Shown: positions 44,928 to 53,425 of the stretch, one piece after another
Layout of the letters: every line of letters begins with the position of its first letter
Position numbering within the stretch: the stretch's first letter is position 1
The notes under the pieces: model-generated
Seen by the model: only the letters and a program-made list of their open reading frames with translations
The model's database searches: none
Told to the model about the DNA's origin: nothing
Assembly (NCBI RefSeq): GCF_003651245.1
Contig: NZ_RAPE01000001.1
Coordinates: 1,364,001-1,428,000, forward strand
Direction: 5' to 3'
Source: Roseovarius spongiae
Lineage (GTDB): Bacteria; Pseudomonadota; Alphaproteobacteria; Rhodobacterales; Rhodobacteraceae
Length of the DNA: 64,000 nt
Position numbers and translations under genes: made by a program

Positions 44928-45640
44928 GGACCGGGCGGCTCCCGGAACGGCTGCCCGTTCCATGTCGCGCGGTTGGCGCCAATGATCAGGATCGGGCATG
45001 TGCCCATCACGCCGCGCTTGACGCGCAACGCCGCCTTGTCGAAGGTCGTCGTGGTGGAGGTCGTCAGATCGACCGGCAGCTTGCCGGAACGCTCTGACAT
45101 CGGAAGCCCTTTTTGATAGGCGCCCCAAAGCTCCCTCGCCAATTGCAATAGTTCCAACCGGTTGCGCGTGATGACGACCGCAGCCGAGATCAGCCCCGCC
45201 TCGTGCCACGCGCGATAGGCCGCGAGATCCCTGTCGAGATTGCCGTCCTTGGCCGCCCATTCCACGTCCAGCACGACGCGCCCCTTGAAATTGTCGACGA
45301 GGTAGCCCTCTTGCAGCACCGGCGCCAGTTCCCGGCGTCGGCGGCCGTCCCGGTCGAGGATCAGGCCGCGCGTCTCGAGGTCAAGCCGCGCCTCGATCCA
45401 TCCCCGGTCATGGAATCGCCTGTCGATCTCCTCGGGAATGGCCCCCCTGTTCCCGCCTTTCCTGAGCCATGTCGACGGGTCGAGCCGGTAATGCGTCAGA
45501 ACGTCGACGATATCCGCCCACTCGACAGGACATACGGATTTCAGGATCGCCGAGGCGGAGTTCGTCTCCATGAACTCCCAGGCGTTGCGGGCGCCGCGCG
45601 GCAGGATTGTCGGATCGTCGTAGGTTCGCGTGAGTATCAC
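44900..45640 (-). CDS. BglII/BstYI-like type II restriction endonuclease
   Basis: 246 residues. GGNRGAIPEEIDRRFHDRGW resembles the opening block of BglII/BstYI-type enzymes. The likely nuclease core is D116 with D125-V-E127 in VDNFKGRVVLDVEWAAK, an arrangement like the Asp...Glu-x-Glu set of BamHI, followed by DGNLDRDLAAYR. Family members cut sites built around GATC; the exact site here is unknown. It begins with GTG only nine bases after the fabA stop, on the same strand, so it is probably transcribed from the fabA promoter. The RBS region contains GGATCC. Confidence 0.85.
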   Translation of the reverse strand: MILTRTYDDPTILPRGARNAWEFMETNSASAILKSVCPVEWADIVDVLTHYRLDPSTWLRKGGNRGAIPEEIDRRFHDRGWIEARLDLETRGLILDRDGRRRRELAPVLQEGYLVDNFKGRVVLDVEWAAKDGNLDRDLAAYRAWHEAGLISAAVVITRNRLELLQLARELWGAYQKGLPMSERSGKLPVDLTTSTTTTFDKAALRVKRGVMGTCPILIIGANRATWNGQPFREPPGPYSAATEEL

Positions 45641-45649
45641 CCCGGATCC

Positions 45650-46159
45650 TCAACTTTCGCTCAGCGCCACCTTCATGTCCTTGACCTGGTAGATCACGTC
45701 GCCATCGGCCTCGACGATGCCGTCCGCCACGCCCATGGTCAGCCGCCGCGTCTGCACCGCCTTGGTGAAATCCACCTTGTAGGTCAGCATCTTGCGGTCG
45801 GGGCGCACCATGCCGGTCAGCTTCACCTCGCCCACGCCGAGCGCATAGCCCCTGCCCTGCCAGCCGCGCCAGCCGAGGTTGAATCCGGTGAGCTGCCACA
45901 GCCCGTCAAGCCCGAGACAGCCCGGCATGATCGGGTTGCCCGGGAAGTGACATTCGAAGAACCACAGGTCCGGCGTGATGTCGAATTCCGCCACCACGTG
46001 CCCCTTGCCATGCAGCCCGCCATCGCCCGAGATGTCGGTGATGCGGTCCATCATCAGCATCGGAGGTTCGGGCAACTGGGCGTTGCCGGGGCCGAAAAGT
46101 TCGCCCCGCGCGCATTTCAGCAGGTCGTCTTTTCCGAAACTGCTCGGATAATCGGCCAT
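45650..46159 (-). CDS. fabA: 3-hydroxydecanoyl-ACP dehydratase/isomerase
   Basis: 169 residues, standard length. The active-site His71 is in [14 protein letters not shown] and Asp85 in LGLDGLWQL, matching E. coli H70 and D84. Introduces the cis double bond of unsaturated fatty acids. Divergent from irr, as usual in this group. Immediately followed by the restriction endonuclease gene rather than fabB. Confidence 0.97.
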   Translation of the reverse strand: MADYPSSFGKDDLLKCARGELFGPGNAQLPEPPMLMMDRITDISGDGGLHGKGHVVAEFDITPDLWFFECHFPGNPIMPGCLGLDGLWQLTGFNLGWRGWQGRGYALGVGEVKLTGMVRPDRKMLTYKVDFTKAVQTRRLTMGVADGIVEADGDVIYQVKDMKVALSES

Positions 46160-46345
46160 GTAAGGGGTTTCCTTGTCCTGTCGTCGCGTGTTTCCCGCTT
46201 TCCTCTAGCACCCGCGCGCGCGCCGGCGCAAGCCTGCAACACAAGGGCGCAGCACACCGCCACTGCGCCGACATGCCGTGAATTTCATTTGAAATCCCGC
46301 CTCGGCGTCCTTTATATTGCACATGAGAACAGCTTGCAGGTTGCG

Positions 46346-46765
46346 ATGAACTCAAAGGCGATCACGCGCGGAACGGAATGGCTCGCGGAGGGCGGATTGC
46401 GCCCCACCCGCCAGCGCGTCGCGTTGGCGGCGCTGCTGATCGGCGACGGCCATCACCGGCACGTCACCGCCGAGAGCCTCTTCGCAGACGTCTGCAAGGG
46501 CGGCGAGCGGGTGTCGCTCGCGACCGTCTACAACACGCTGCGCGCCTTTTGCGACGCCGGGCTGATGCAGGAGGTCATGGTCGACGGCGCGCGCAGCTAT
46601 TTCGACACCAACACCCACGACCACCCGCATTTCTTCTGGGAGGACGAGGAACGCATTAGCGACGCGCCCGCCGACCAGCTCGAGATCCGGCGCATCCCCG
46701 ACGCCCCTCCGGGCGCCGAGATCGCCTCGGTCGACGTGGTGATCCGCCTGCGCAGCCGCCGCTGA
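46346..46765 (+). CDS. irr: Iron response regulator Irr (Fur family)
   Basis: 139 residues. Winged helix LRPTRQRVALAALLIGDG, HRHVTAESLFADV and SLATVYNTLRAFCDAGLM are Fur-family; the metal/heme region is NTHDHPHFFWEDEE, as in Irr rather than Fur. Irr senses heme and controls iron genes in alphaproteobacteria. Divergent from fabA in the conserved arrangement. It is followed by a palindromic repeat element. Confidence 0.92.
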   Translation: MNSKAITRGTEWLAEGGLRPTRQRVALAALLIGDGHHRHVTAESLFADVCKGGERVSLATVYNTLRAFCDAGLMQEVMVDGARSYFDTNTHDHPHFFWEDEERISDAPADQLEIRRIPDAPPGAEIASVDVVIRLRSRR

Positions 46766-46787
46766 CGGGCCTGCCCGGCGGGCGGAA

Positions 46788-46837
46788 CAATTTTCTTCCG
46801 TGAAGAAAATTGCGAAGGCTTTTGGAACAAAAGCCTT
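46788..46837. repeat. Two-hairpin palindromic repeat, copy 2
   Basis: Hairpin with arms CAATTTTCTTC and GAAGAAAATTG (46788-46812, loop CGT), then hairpin with arms AAGGCTTTTG and CAAAAGCCTT (46815-46837, loop GAA). Compared with copy 1 at 22242 the hairpins occur in opposite order, that is, inverted orientation, and each differs by one base pair exchanged on both arms (G-C for T-A, and A-T for G-C). Confidence 0.8.
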
Positions 46838-46914
46838 GTCCGCGGTCGCGCCCTTGAACCTTGCCTGGGCAAGCGTTTCAACGGACCTCAGATATCAGCA
46901 AAGGAGCCCCGACA

Positions 46915-47904
46915 ATGCGCGCCATCAGCTATGACAGGTTCGGCCCCGCCGCCGACGTCCTGGAACTGGTCGATCTCGACACGCCCGAGCCCGGCCCAGG
47001 CGAGGTGCGCGTGCGGCTCGCCTTCTCGGGGGTGAACCCGTCCGACGCCAAGGCGCGCGCGGGATCGCGCCCCGGCGTGACCAAGCCCGCCTTCCCCCGC
47101 GTCGTGCCGCATTCAGACGGCTCGGGGCGCATCGACGCGGTCGGCGACGGCGTCGACGCCGCCCGCCTCGATGAGCGGGTCTGGATCTGGAACGGGCAAT
47201 GGCAGCGCCCCTTCGGCACGGCCGCCGAATTCATCTGCCTGCCCGCCGACCAGGCCGTCCCCCTGCCCGACGGCGTCTCGCTCGAGGTCGGCGCGACGCT
47301 GGGCATCCCCGGTCTCACGGCGGCGCATACGGTGTTCGGCGGCGGCGACGTCGCCGGGCGCACGCTGCTGATCAGCGGCGGCGCGGGCGCGGTCGGGCAT
47401 ATCGCGGTGCAGCTTGCCAAATGGGGCGGCGCACAGGTGATCGCGACGGCGCGCGGCACGGGCATGCGCCGCGCCGCCGAGGCGGGCGCGCATCATGTGC
47501 TGGATTACACGCATCCCCACCTTGCCGCGCAGGTGATGGCGGCGACGGACGGCGCCGGCGTCGATCGCGCGGTCGAGGTGGAATTCGGGCCGAACGCCGC
47601 CATGCTGGCCGAGGTGATGCGCCCCGGCTGCACGATCTGCGCCTATGGATCGGGCGGGGACATGACGCCCACCCTGCCCTTCGGCCCCTATCTGTTCAAG
47701 GCGCTGACGCTCGATATCGTGTTGATCTACATTCTGGGCGAGGCAGAGCGCAGGGTGGCCATCGGGCGGCTGCACGACGCGCTTGCTGCGGGTGCGCTGG
47801 ACCCGGCGATCGCGGAGATATATCCGCTGTCGCAGGCCGCCGAAGCGCAGGACGCGGTGATGACGCCCGGCCGCGCGGGGGCGGTCCTGCTCGACCTGCG
47901 GTAG
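46915..47904 (+). CDS. Zinc-independent NADPH:quinone reductase-like oxidoreductase (MDR family)
   Basis: About 329 residues. GroES-like N-terminus (MRAISYDRFGPAADVLEL, VNPSDAKARAG), Rossmann segment LISGGAGAVGHIAVQLAKW and no zinc-binding cysteine set, as in quinone oxidoreductases. Reduces quinones or unsaturated carbonyl compounds with NADPH; substrate unknown. AAAGGAG nine bases before ATG 46915 fixes the start. Convergent with the FKBP gene; they share a hairpin. Confidence 0.9.
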   Translation: MRAISYDRFGPAADVLELVDLDTPEPGPGEVRVRLAFSGVNPSDAKARAGSRPGVTKPAFPRVVPHSDGSGRIDAVGDGVDAARLDERVWIWNGQWQRPFGTAAEFICLPADQAVPLPDGVSLEVGATLGIPGLTAAHTVFGGGDVAGRTLLISGGAGAVGHIAVQLAKWGGAQVIATARGTGMRRAAEAGAHHVLDYTHPHLAAQVMAATDGAGVDRAVEVEFGPNAAMLAEVMRPGCTICAYGSGGDMTPTLPFGPYLFKALTLDIVLIYILGEAERRVAIGRLHDALAAGALDPAIAEIYPLSQAAEAQDAVMTPGRAGAVLLDLR

Positions 47905-47925
47905 GGTGGGTTTGAAACCCACCCT
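47903..47925. terminator. Bidirectional hairpin between convergent genes
   Basis: Stem AGGGTGGGTTT / AAACCCACCCT, perfect over 11 base pairs around a single central base. It begins inside the stop codon of the quinone-reductase-like gene and lies 13 bases beyond the FKBP stop. No T-run, so it is either a bidirectional terminator or a dispersed palindromic unit. Confidence 0.6.
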
Positions 47926-47937
47926 GCAGGTTGCGGC

Positions 47938-48366
47938 TCAGTTGACCGCGACCACTTCGATGTCGAAGGTCAGGTCTTCGCCCGCCAGCGCGTGGTTCGC
48001 GTCCAGCGTCACGTGGCTGTCGGTCACTTCCTTCACCGTGACCGGCATCGCCTGCCCGTCAGGCGTCTGCACCTGAAGCTGCGTGCCCGGGTCGAGCGGG
48101 ATGTCGTCGGGGATTCCTTCGCGCGGGACCTGTTGCAGCGCGTTCGGGTCCGGCTGGCCATAGGCCTCGTCCGCGGGGACCTCGACAACCTTCTTGTCGC
48201 CGACGCTCATGCCCGGCAGCGCGTTGTCGAGGCCGGGGATGATCTGGCCCGACCCGACGGTGAACTTCAGCGGCTCGCGGCCCTCGCTGCTGTCGAAGAC
48301 CTGGCCGTCCTGAAGCGTTCCCTTGTAATGAATCTGTACCGTATCGCCCGATTTGATCTCGGTCAT
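47938..48366 (-). CDS. FKBP-type peptidyl-prolyl isomerase (SlyD-like)
   Basis: About 142 residues. SGDTVQIHYKGTLQDGQVFD is the FKBP core; an inserted flap (EAYGQPDPNALQQVP) matches the SlyD chaperone domain. No metal-binding His/Cys tail. Cytoplasmic folding helper. ATG 48366 is preceded by TTGGAGAG; the longer frame is unsupported. Confidence 0.92.
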   Translation of the reverse strand: MTEIKSGDTVQIHYKGTLQDGQVFDSSEGREPLKFTVGSGQIIPGLDNALPGMSVGDKKVVEVPADEAYGQPDPNALQQVPREGIPDDIPLDPGTQLQVQTPDGQAMPVTVKEVTDSHVTLDANHALAGEDLTFDIEVVAVN

Positions 48367-48595
48367 GAACTCTCCAATCCTTGGGGGTTGTTGGCCCCGG
48401 CGCAATTGATCCGGGACGCGGGTGAATGGGCAAGGCCGCGTGCGGCGCGGGTGCTTGCATCGGATTCGGACGCCACGCTAACGCGGCTGGGCGAGCATTG
48501 CAAACGGACGGCGGGATGGGGCGCGCAAGGGGCGGATTTGGCCTTTCCCCTACGCGTTCGGCGTGCCAATCTGCGTTGACCGCAACGGAGCCTTC

Positions 48596-49282
48596 ATGCC
48601 GATCACGACCTGCATCTTCGACGCCTACGGCACGCTCTTCGACGTGGCCGCCGCCGCGCGCGTCGCCGCGTCGGAACCCGGGCGCGAGGATTTCGCGCGC
48701 CACTGGCCGCGCATCGCCGAGAACTGGCGGCTCAAGCAGCTTCAATACACCTGGCTGCGCGCGGTCATGGGGCGGCACGCGGATTTCTGGCAGGTGACGC
48801 AGGACGGGCTGGACTGGGCGCTCGAGGCCGAAGGGCTGGACGGTGATGCGCAATTGCGCGAACGCCTGCTGGCGCTCTACCGCGAACTCGAATGTTTCGC
48901 CGAAGTCCTCGAAATGCTGCGCGCGCTGAAGAAGGTTGGCCACGCGACCGCCATCCTGTCGAACGGCACGCCCGGCATGCTCGACGCCGCGATCCGCTCT
49001 GCGGGGATCGCCGATCTGCTCGACGACGTGCTCTCGGTCGAATCGGTGGGCGTCTTCAAGCCGGCGGCGGCGGTCTATGACATGGTGGGCGCCCGTTTCG
49101 GATGCGCGCGCGAGGAGGTGCTTTTCGTCTCTTCGAATGGCTGGGACGTGGGCGCCGCGGCAAGCTACGGCTTTGCGACCGCCTGGGTCAATCGCGCGGG
49201 CGATCCGGTGGACCGCCTGCCCGCGCGCCCCGATCGCGTGCTGAAAAACCTGCGCGGCATCCCCGCGCTGGCCGGCGCCTGA
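48596..49282 (+). CDS. Haloacid dehalogenase, type II
   Basis: About 228 residues, HAD superfamily. Nucleophile aspartate in IFDAYGTLFDV, ILSNGTPGML, lysine in VGVFKPAAAVYD and FVSSNGWDVGAAASYGF match (S)-2-haloacid dehalogenases. Hydrolyses 2-haloacids to hydroxy acids. ATG 48596 has CGGAG seven bases upstream. Its stop overlaps the start of the next gene (TGATG), first of a three-gene operon. Confidence 0.9.
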   Translation: MPITTCIFDAYGTLFDVAAAARVAASEPGREDFARHWPRIAENWRLKQLQYTWLRAVMGRHADFWQVTQDGLDWALEAEGLDGDAQLRERLLALYRELECFAEVLEMLRALKKVGHATAILSNGTPGMLDAAIRSAGIADLLDDVLSVESVGVFKPAAAVYDMVGARFGCAREEVLFVSSNGWDVGAAASYGFATAWVNRAGDPVDRLPARPDRVLKNLRGIPALAGA

Positions 49283-50118
49283 TGGGCAAGTTCCAGAGCG
49301 CGGACGGGCTCGGCCTGCATTACGAAGATGGCGGCGACGGCCCGCCGGTGCTCTGCCTCTCGGGGCTCACGCGCAACAGCAGCGATTTTCGCTATCTCGC
49401 GCCGTTCCTGCCCGAATACCGGCTGATCCGCCCCGACTATCGCGGGCGCGGCCTGTCGGATCATGCGCCCGACGCCCAGAGCTACACCATCGCGCAGGAG
49501 GCGGCGGACGCGATTGCGCTTCTGGACCATCTCGGGCTGGACAAGGTCACGGTGCTCGGCACCTCGCGCGGGGGGCTGATCGCGATGCTGCTGGCGCATA
49601 CGCATCCCGAACGGTTGAACGGAATCATCCTCAACGACATCGGCCCCGAGGTAACGCAGACCGGCATCGCGCGGATCATGGACTATGTCGGGCGCCCCCC
49701 GACATTCGCCGATTACGCCGAGGCCGCGACCGCGCTCAAGGAGATGAACGAACCCGCCTTTCCGGGCGTCACCCACAACCGCTGGCGCGTGCAGGCGGAG
49801 ATGATGTGGTGCGCGAAGCCCGGCGGCGGGCTTGGCCTGCGCTATGATCCGCGCCTGCGCGACGCGCTTGAGGGCCAGGCGGGCGCCGGTCCCGCCCCGG
49901 ACCTCTGGGCGTTGTTCGACGCGGCCGCCCGCCTGCCGCTCACCGCGCTGCGCGGGGCGAATTCCGACCTGTTGAGCGACGAGACCTTCGCGAAGATGCG
50001 GGATCGCGCGCCGGAAATGCGCGCGGTTATCGTGCCGGACCGGGGTCATGTGCCTTTCCTGGACGAGGCCGAGGCGCTCAAGGCGATCCGCGCCCATCTG
50101 GAGGACCACGGCAAATGA
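49282..50118 (+). CDS. Alpha/beta hydrolase
   Basis: 278 residues. Oxyanion strand VLCLSGLTRNSSDF, nucleophile elbow LGTSRGGL and final histidine in PDRGHVPFLDE. Esterase or related hydrolase; substrate unknown. Overlaps both neighbours by a few bases, so it is translated together with the dehalogenase and the dehydratase. Confidence 0.9.
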   Translation: MGKFQSADGLGLHYEDGGDGPPVLCLSGLTRNSSDFRYLAPFLPEYRLIRPDYRGRGLSDHAPDAQSYTIAQEAADAIALLDHLGLDKVTVLGTSRGGLIAMLLAHTHPERLNGIILNDIGPEVTQTGIARIMDYVGRPPTFADYAEAATALKEMNEPAFPGVTHNRWRVQAEMMWCAKPGGGLGLRYDPRLRDALEGQAGAGPAPDLWALFDAAARLPLTALRGANSDLLSDETFAKMRDRAPEMRAVIVPDRGHVPFLDEAEALKAIRAHLEDHGK

Positions 50119-51098
50119 ATATCGACATGATCCGCGCCGCCGCTCAGCGGCTTGAGGGGCACGCGCGGCGCACGCCGTTGCTCGGCTCGCCCTTCCTCGA
50201 CGAACTGGCCGGGCGGCGCCTGCTGGTCAAACCCGAGTGCCTGCAACATACCGGCAGCTTCAAGTATCGCGGCGGGCGCGCGGCGCTCTCCGCGCTGGAC
50301 CCGGACGTGCGCAAGCGCGGCGTGCTGGCCTATTCCAGCGGCAACCACGCGCAGGGCGTCGCGCTCGCCGCGCGGGAGTTCGGCGCGCCCGCGGTCATCA
50401 TCATGCCCGCGGACGCGCCCCGCTCCAAGATCGACAACACCCGGGGGCTCGGGGCCGAGGTGGTGCTTTACGACCGCGCAGGCGGCGAAAGCCGCGAGGC
50501 GGTGGGCGAGCGGATCGAGGCGGAACGCCGCCTCACCCTCATCAAGCCCTATGACGAACCCGAGGTGATCGCCGGCCAGGGCACGACCGGGCTCGAGATC
50601 GCGGCGCAGGCGGCCGAAATGGGCATTTCGCAGGCGACGATGCTGACCTGCTGCGGCGGCGGCGGGCTGACCTCGGGCATCGCGCTCGCGCTCGAGGCGG
50701 AGGCGCCGGGGATGCAGGTCCGCCCGTGCGAGCCCGAAGGCTTCGACGACACCAAGCGTTCGCTCGCCAGCGGGCATGTCCAGAGCAACGCGACGCAGTC
50801 GGGCAATATCTGCGACGCGATCCTGACGCCCGCGCCGGGGCGGCTCACCTTTCCGATCATGCAGCGGCTCTGCGGCCCCGGCCTCGCCGTGAGCGAGGAC
50901 GAGGCGCTCGACGCGATGGCGCTGGCCTGGCAGCGGCTGCGCATCGTGGCCGAACCCGGCGGCGCCGTGGCGCTGGCCGCCGCGCTCATCCGCAAGGACG
51001 AGATCGAGGGCGATACGGTAATCTGCACCGTCTCGGGCGGCAACGTGGACCCGGGCGTCTTCCGCCGCGCGCTCGACCGGCTGGATGGCGGCGCATGA
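50115..51098 (+). CDS. Threonine/serine dehydratase family protein
   Basis: 327 residues, fold II PLP enzyme. The PLP lysine is in TGSFKYRGGRAAL, the phosphate-binding glycines in CCGGGGLTSG, and SSGNHAQGVALAA binds substrate. Likely threonine ammonia-lyase or serine racemase/dehydratase; it lacks the C-terminal ACT domain of biosynthetic IlvA. Start overlaps the hydrolase stop (ATGA). Confidence 0.88.
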   Translation: MNIDMIRAAAQRLEGHARRTPLLGSPFLDELAGRRLLVKPECLQHTGSFKYRGGRAALSALDPDVRKRGVLAYSSGNHAQGVALAAREFGAPAVIIMPADAPRSKIDNTRGLGAEVVLYDRAGGESREAVGERIEAERRLTLIKPYDEPEVIAGQGTTGLEIAAQAAEMGISQATMLTCCGGGGLTSGIALALEAEAPGMQVRPCEPEGFDDTKRSLASGHVQSNATQSGNICDAILTPAPGRLTFPIMQRLCGPGLAVSEDEALDAMALAWQRLRIVAEPGGAVALAAALIRKDEIEGDTVICTVSGGNVDPGVFRRALDRLDGGA

Positions 51099-51272
51099 TT
51101 TCGCCGCCTCAATCACTGGCGTGAACGTGACCAACCCCGGTCACGATTATCGCCGCTTCCAGAGCTGCATGCGCGCTGAATCAGCCTGAAAGCGACGAAA
51201 CGGGTCGCGCCCGGGCCTGCTTTTCCCGCCCCGCTGGCCAGACTGGATGCGCGATCCCGGAGGGCGCAGGTC

Positions 51273-52196
51273 ATGACCGTCACCACCACCATGCCGCAGA
51301 TCACGCCGCGCCGCGGGCGGGCGATGGGCATGATGGTGTTCAGTTCCGTCACGATCAGTTTCGGCGGGCTGATCCTGCGCTTCATGCAGGAGGCGGACGC
51401 CTGGCAGATTGCCTTCTGGCGGTCCTGGGGCGTGATCGGCGTGATCGGGGCTTTCCTGTTCTGGCGTTACGGCGCCGATGCGCTCGGGCGGGTGCGCGCG
51501 GTCGGGCGACCCGGGCTGCTGGCGGGGCTGATGATGTCGGGCAGCACCATAGGCTTTCTGCAATCCATCACCCACACCACGGTGGCCAACACCCTTTTCA
51601 TGCTGAGCGCGATCCCCTTCGTTACCGCCATTCTCGCCCGCGTCTTCCTTGGCGAGCGGCTGCGCCGGGACACGGCGCTGACGATGGTGGCGGCGATCGT
51701 TGGCGTTGGCGTCATGGTGGCGGGCGGCATCGGGGGCGGCGCGCTCTATGGCAACCTCATGGGGCTGTTCACGGCGGTCTGCTTCTCGGGCTACGCGATC
51801 ATGGTGCGCCGCCACCGCGGGATCGAGATGCTGCCCACCCTTCTCATCGCCGCCGGTATCGTGATCGTGACAAGCGGCGCGATGCGCTGGGGCGACCTTG
51901 CGATCCCGGCGGGGGACCTCGGCCGGTCGCTCTTTATCGGCGGCGTGCTCTCGGCGCTGGCCAACGTGTTGTTCATCGCCGCCGCCAGGCAGCTGGTCGC
52001 GGCCGAGGTCACGCTGTTCATGCTGCTGGAATTTGCGCTGGGGCCGGTCTGGGTCTGGCTGGTCGTGGCCGAGGCGCCAAGCAACCCCACCATCGTCGGC
52101 GGCGTCATCGTGATCGGCGCGGTGACCGCGCGCGCGCTGAGCGAGATCTCCCAGAACCGCCGCCGCCGCCCGGGCGCGCGGCTGCGTCCGCACTGA
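51273..52196 (+). CDS. DMT superfamily (EamA) transporter
   Basis: 307 residues with about ten membrane segments in two EamA repeats, for example TTVANTLFMLSAIPFVTAIL in the first and VLFIAAARQLVAAEVTLFML in the second. Exporter of small metabolites; substrate unknown. The tail is very basic. Stands alone; a CGTGACC/GGTCACG hairpin at 51126-51145 ends the preceding operon. Confidence 0.88.
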   Translation: MTVTTTMPQITPRRGRAMGMMVFSSVTISFGGLILRFMQEADAWQIAFWRSWGVIGVIGAFLFWRYGADALGRVRAVGRPGLLAGLMMSGSTIGFLQSITHTTVANTLFMLSAIPFVTAILARVFLGERLRRDTALTMVAAIVGVGVMVAGGIGGGALYGNLMGLFTAVCFSGYAIMVRRHRGIEMLPTLLIAAGIVIVTSGAMRWGDLAIPAGDLGRSLFIGGVLSALANVLFIAAARQLVAAEVTLFMLLEFALGPVWVWLVVAEAPSNPTIVGGVIVIGAVTARALSEISQNRRRRPGARLRPH

Positions 52197-52270
52197 TCGC
52201 GGCGCGCATTCCTGCTTGAACGGGCGGGCGAATCCGGGTCACTCTGCGGCGAACACCGTGGGAGACGCCG

Positions 52271-53365
52271 ATGCGTTTGATCAAAGCCGCCGTATGCCAC
52301 GCCTTCGGCGCCCCGCTCAAGATCGAGGGGGTGCAGTTGCGCGCGCCCGAGATGGGCGAAGTTGAGGTGGAGATCCACGCGGTCGCAATCTGCCATTCCG
52401 ACATCTCCTACATGGACGGCGCCTGGGGCGGCTCCCTGCCCGCCGTCTATGGCCACGAGGCGGCGGGGCGCGTCACCGCATGCGGCGCCGGCGTGACGGG
52501 CATCAGGCCGGGCGATGCGGTGATCGTCACGCTGATCCGCGCCTGCGGGCAGTGCGCAAGCTGCGGCATCGGGCGCCCAACCGGCTGCCAGACGCCCTAT
52601 GACGGCGATTCGGGACCGCTGAAGACAATTGATGGCGACATGCTGCACCAGGCAATGGCCTGCGGCGCCTTCGCCGAAAGCGTCGTGGTGGACCAGAGCC
52701 AGGTCGCGCCGATCCCCGAAGACATGCCGATGGACGCCGCCAGCCTGCTGAGCTGCGGCGTCATCACCGGCGTCGGCGCGGTGGTCAACGCCGCACGGCT
52801 GCGCGCGGGCGAGGACGTGGTGGTGATCGGCGCGGGCGGCGTCGGGCTCAACGCGATACAGGGCGCGCGGATCGCGGGCGCGCGGCGTATCGTGGCCGTC
52901 GACATGAGCGAGGAAAAGCTCGGGATGGCGCGCGATTTCGGCGCGACCGACGGGGTGCTGGCCACGCAGGACAAGCCGTGGCGCGCCGCCAAGGCGGCGC
53001 TGGGGCGCGGGGCGGATGCGGTGATCGTCTCGGTCGGGGCGCCAGCGGCCTATGACCAGGCGCCGCGCTACCTCGCAGGCGGCGGGCGGCTGGTGATGAC
53101 CGGCATGCCCCCGAGCGGCGCCGAGTCGCGCTATGAGCCGGGCAATTTCGCCGCCGCCGGGCAGGCGATGGTCGGCTCCAAGATGGGCGATACGGTGCTC
53201 AAACGCGACATTCCCTGGATGATCGACCTCTACGGGCAGGGACGGCTCTTGCTCGATGAACTGATCTCGGGGCGCTGGCGGCTGGATCAGGTCAACGAGG
53301 CGATCGCCGACACCCGTTCGGGGCGGGCGCGCCGCAACGTGATCGTGCTCAAGGCGAATGGGTAA
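52271..53365 (+). CDS. Zinc-dependent alcohol dehydrogenase (class III-like)
   Basis: 364 residues. Catalytic zinc ligands in AICHSDISYM and GHEAAG; structural zinc cysteines in CGQCASCGIGRPTGC; Rossmann motif VVIGAGGVGLNAIQGARIAG. Class III-like MDR enzymes oxidise primary alcohols or S-hydroxymethyl thiols; substrate not determined. GGGAGACGCCG precedes the start. Confidence 0.9.
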   Translation: MRLIKAAVCHAFGAPLKIEGVQLRAPEMGEVEVEIHAVAICHSDISYMDGAWGGSLPAVYGHEAAGRVTACGAGVTGIRPGDAVIVTLIRACGQCASCGIGRPTGCQTPYDGDSGPLKTIDGDMLHQAMACGAFAESVVVDQSQVAPIPEDMPMDAASLLSCGVITGVGAVVNAARLRAGEDVVVIGAGGVGLNAIQGARIAGARRIVAVDMSEEKLGMARDFGATDGVLATQDKPWRAAKAALGRGADAVIVSVGAPAAYDQAPRYLAGGGRLVMTGMPPSGAESRYEPGNFAAAGQAMVGSKMGDTVLKRDIPWMIDLYGQGRLLLDELISGRWRLDQVNEAIADTRSGRARRNVIVLKANG

Positions 53366-53425
53366 TCCGCCGCCCCTGCCCCGCGACGGCGCCTGCCCCG
53401 CGGGCGATCAAACAGAGGGGCCGCG

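Noticed and set aside
53234-53241. GGGCAGGG on the plus strand right of dif
   Set aside because: Counted as the single exception to the octamer polarity; one copy against eight does not overturn the pattern.
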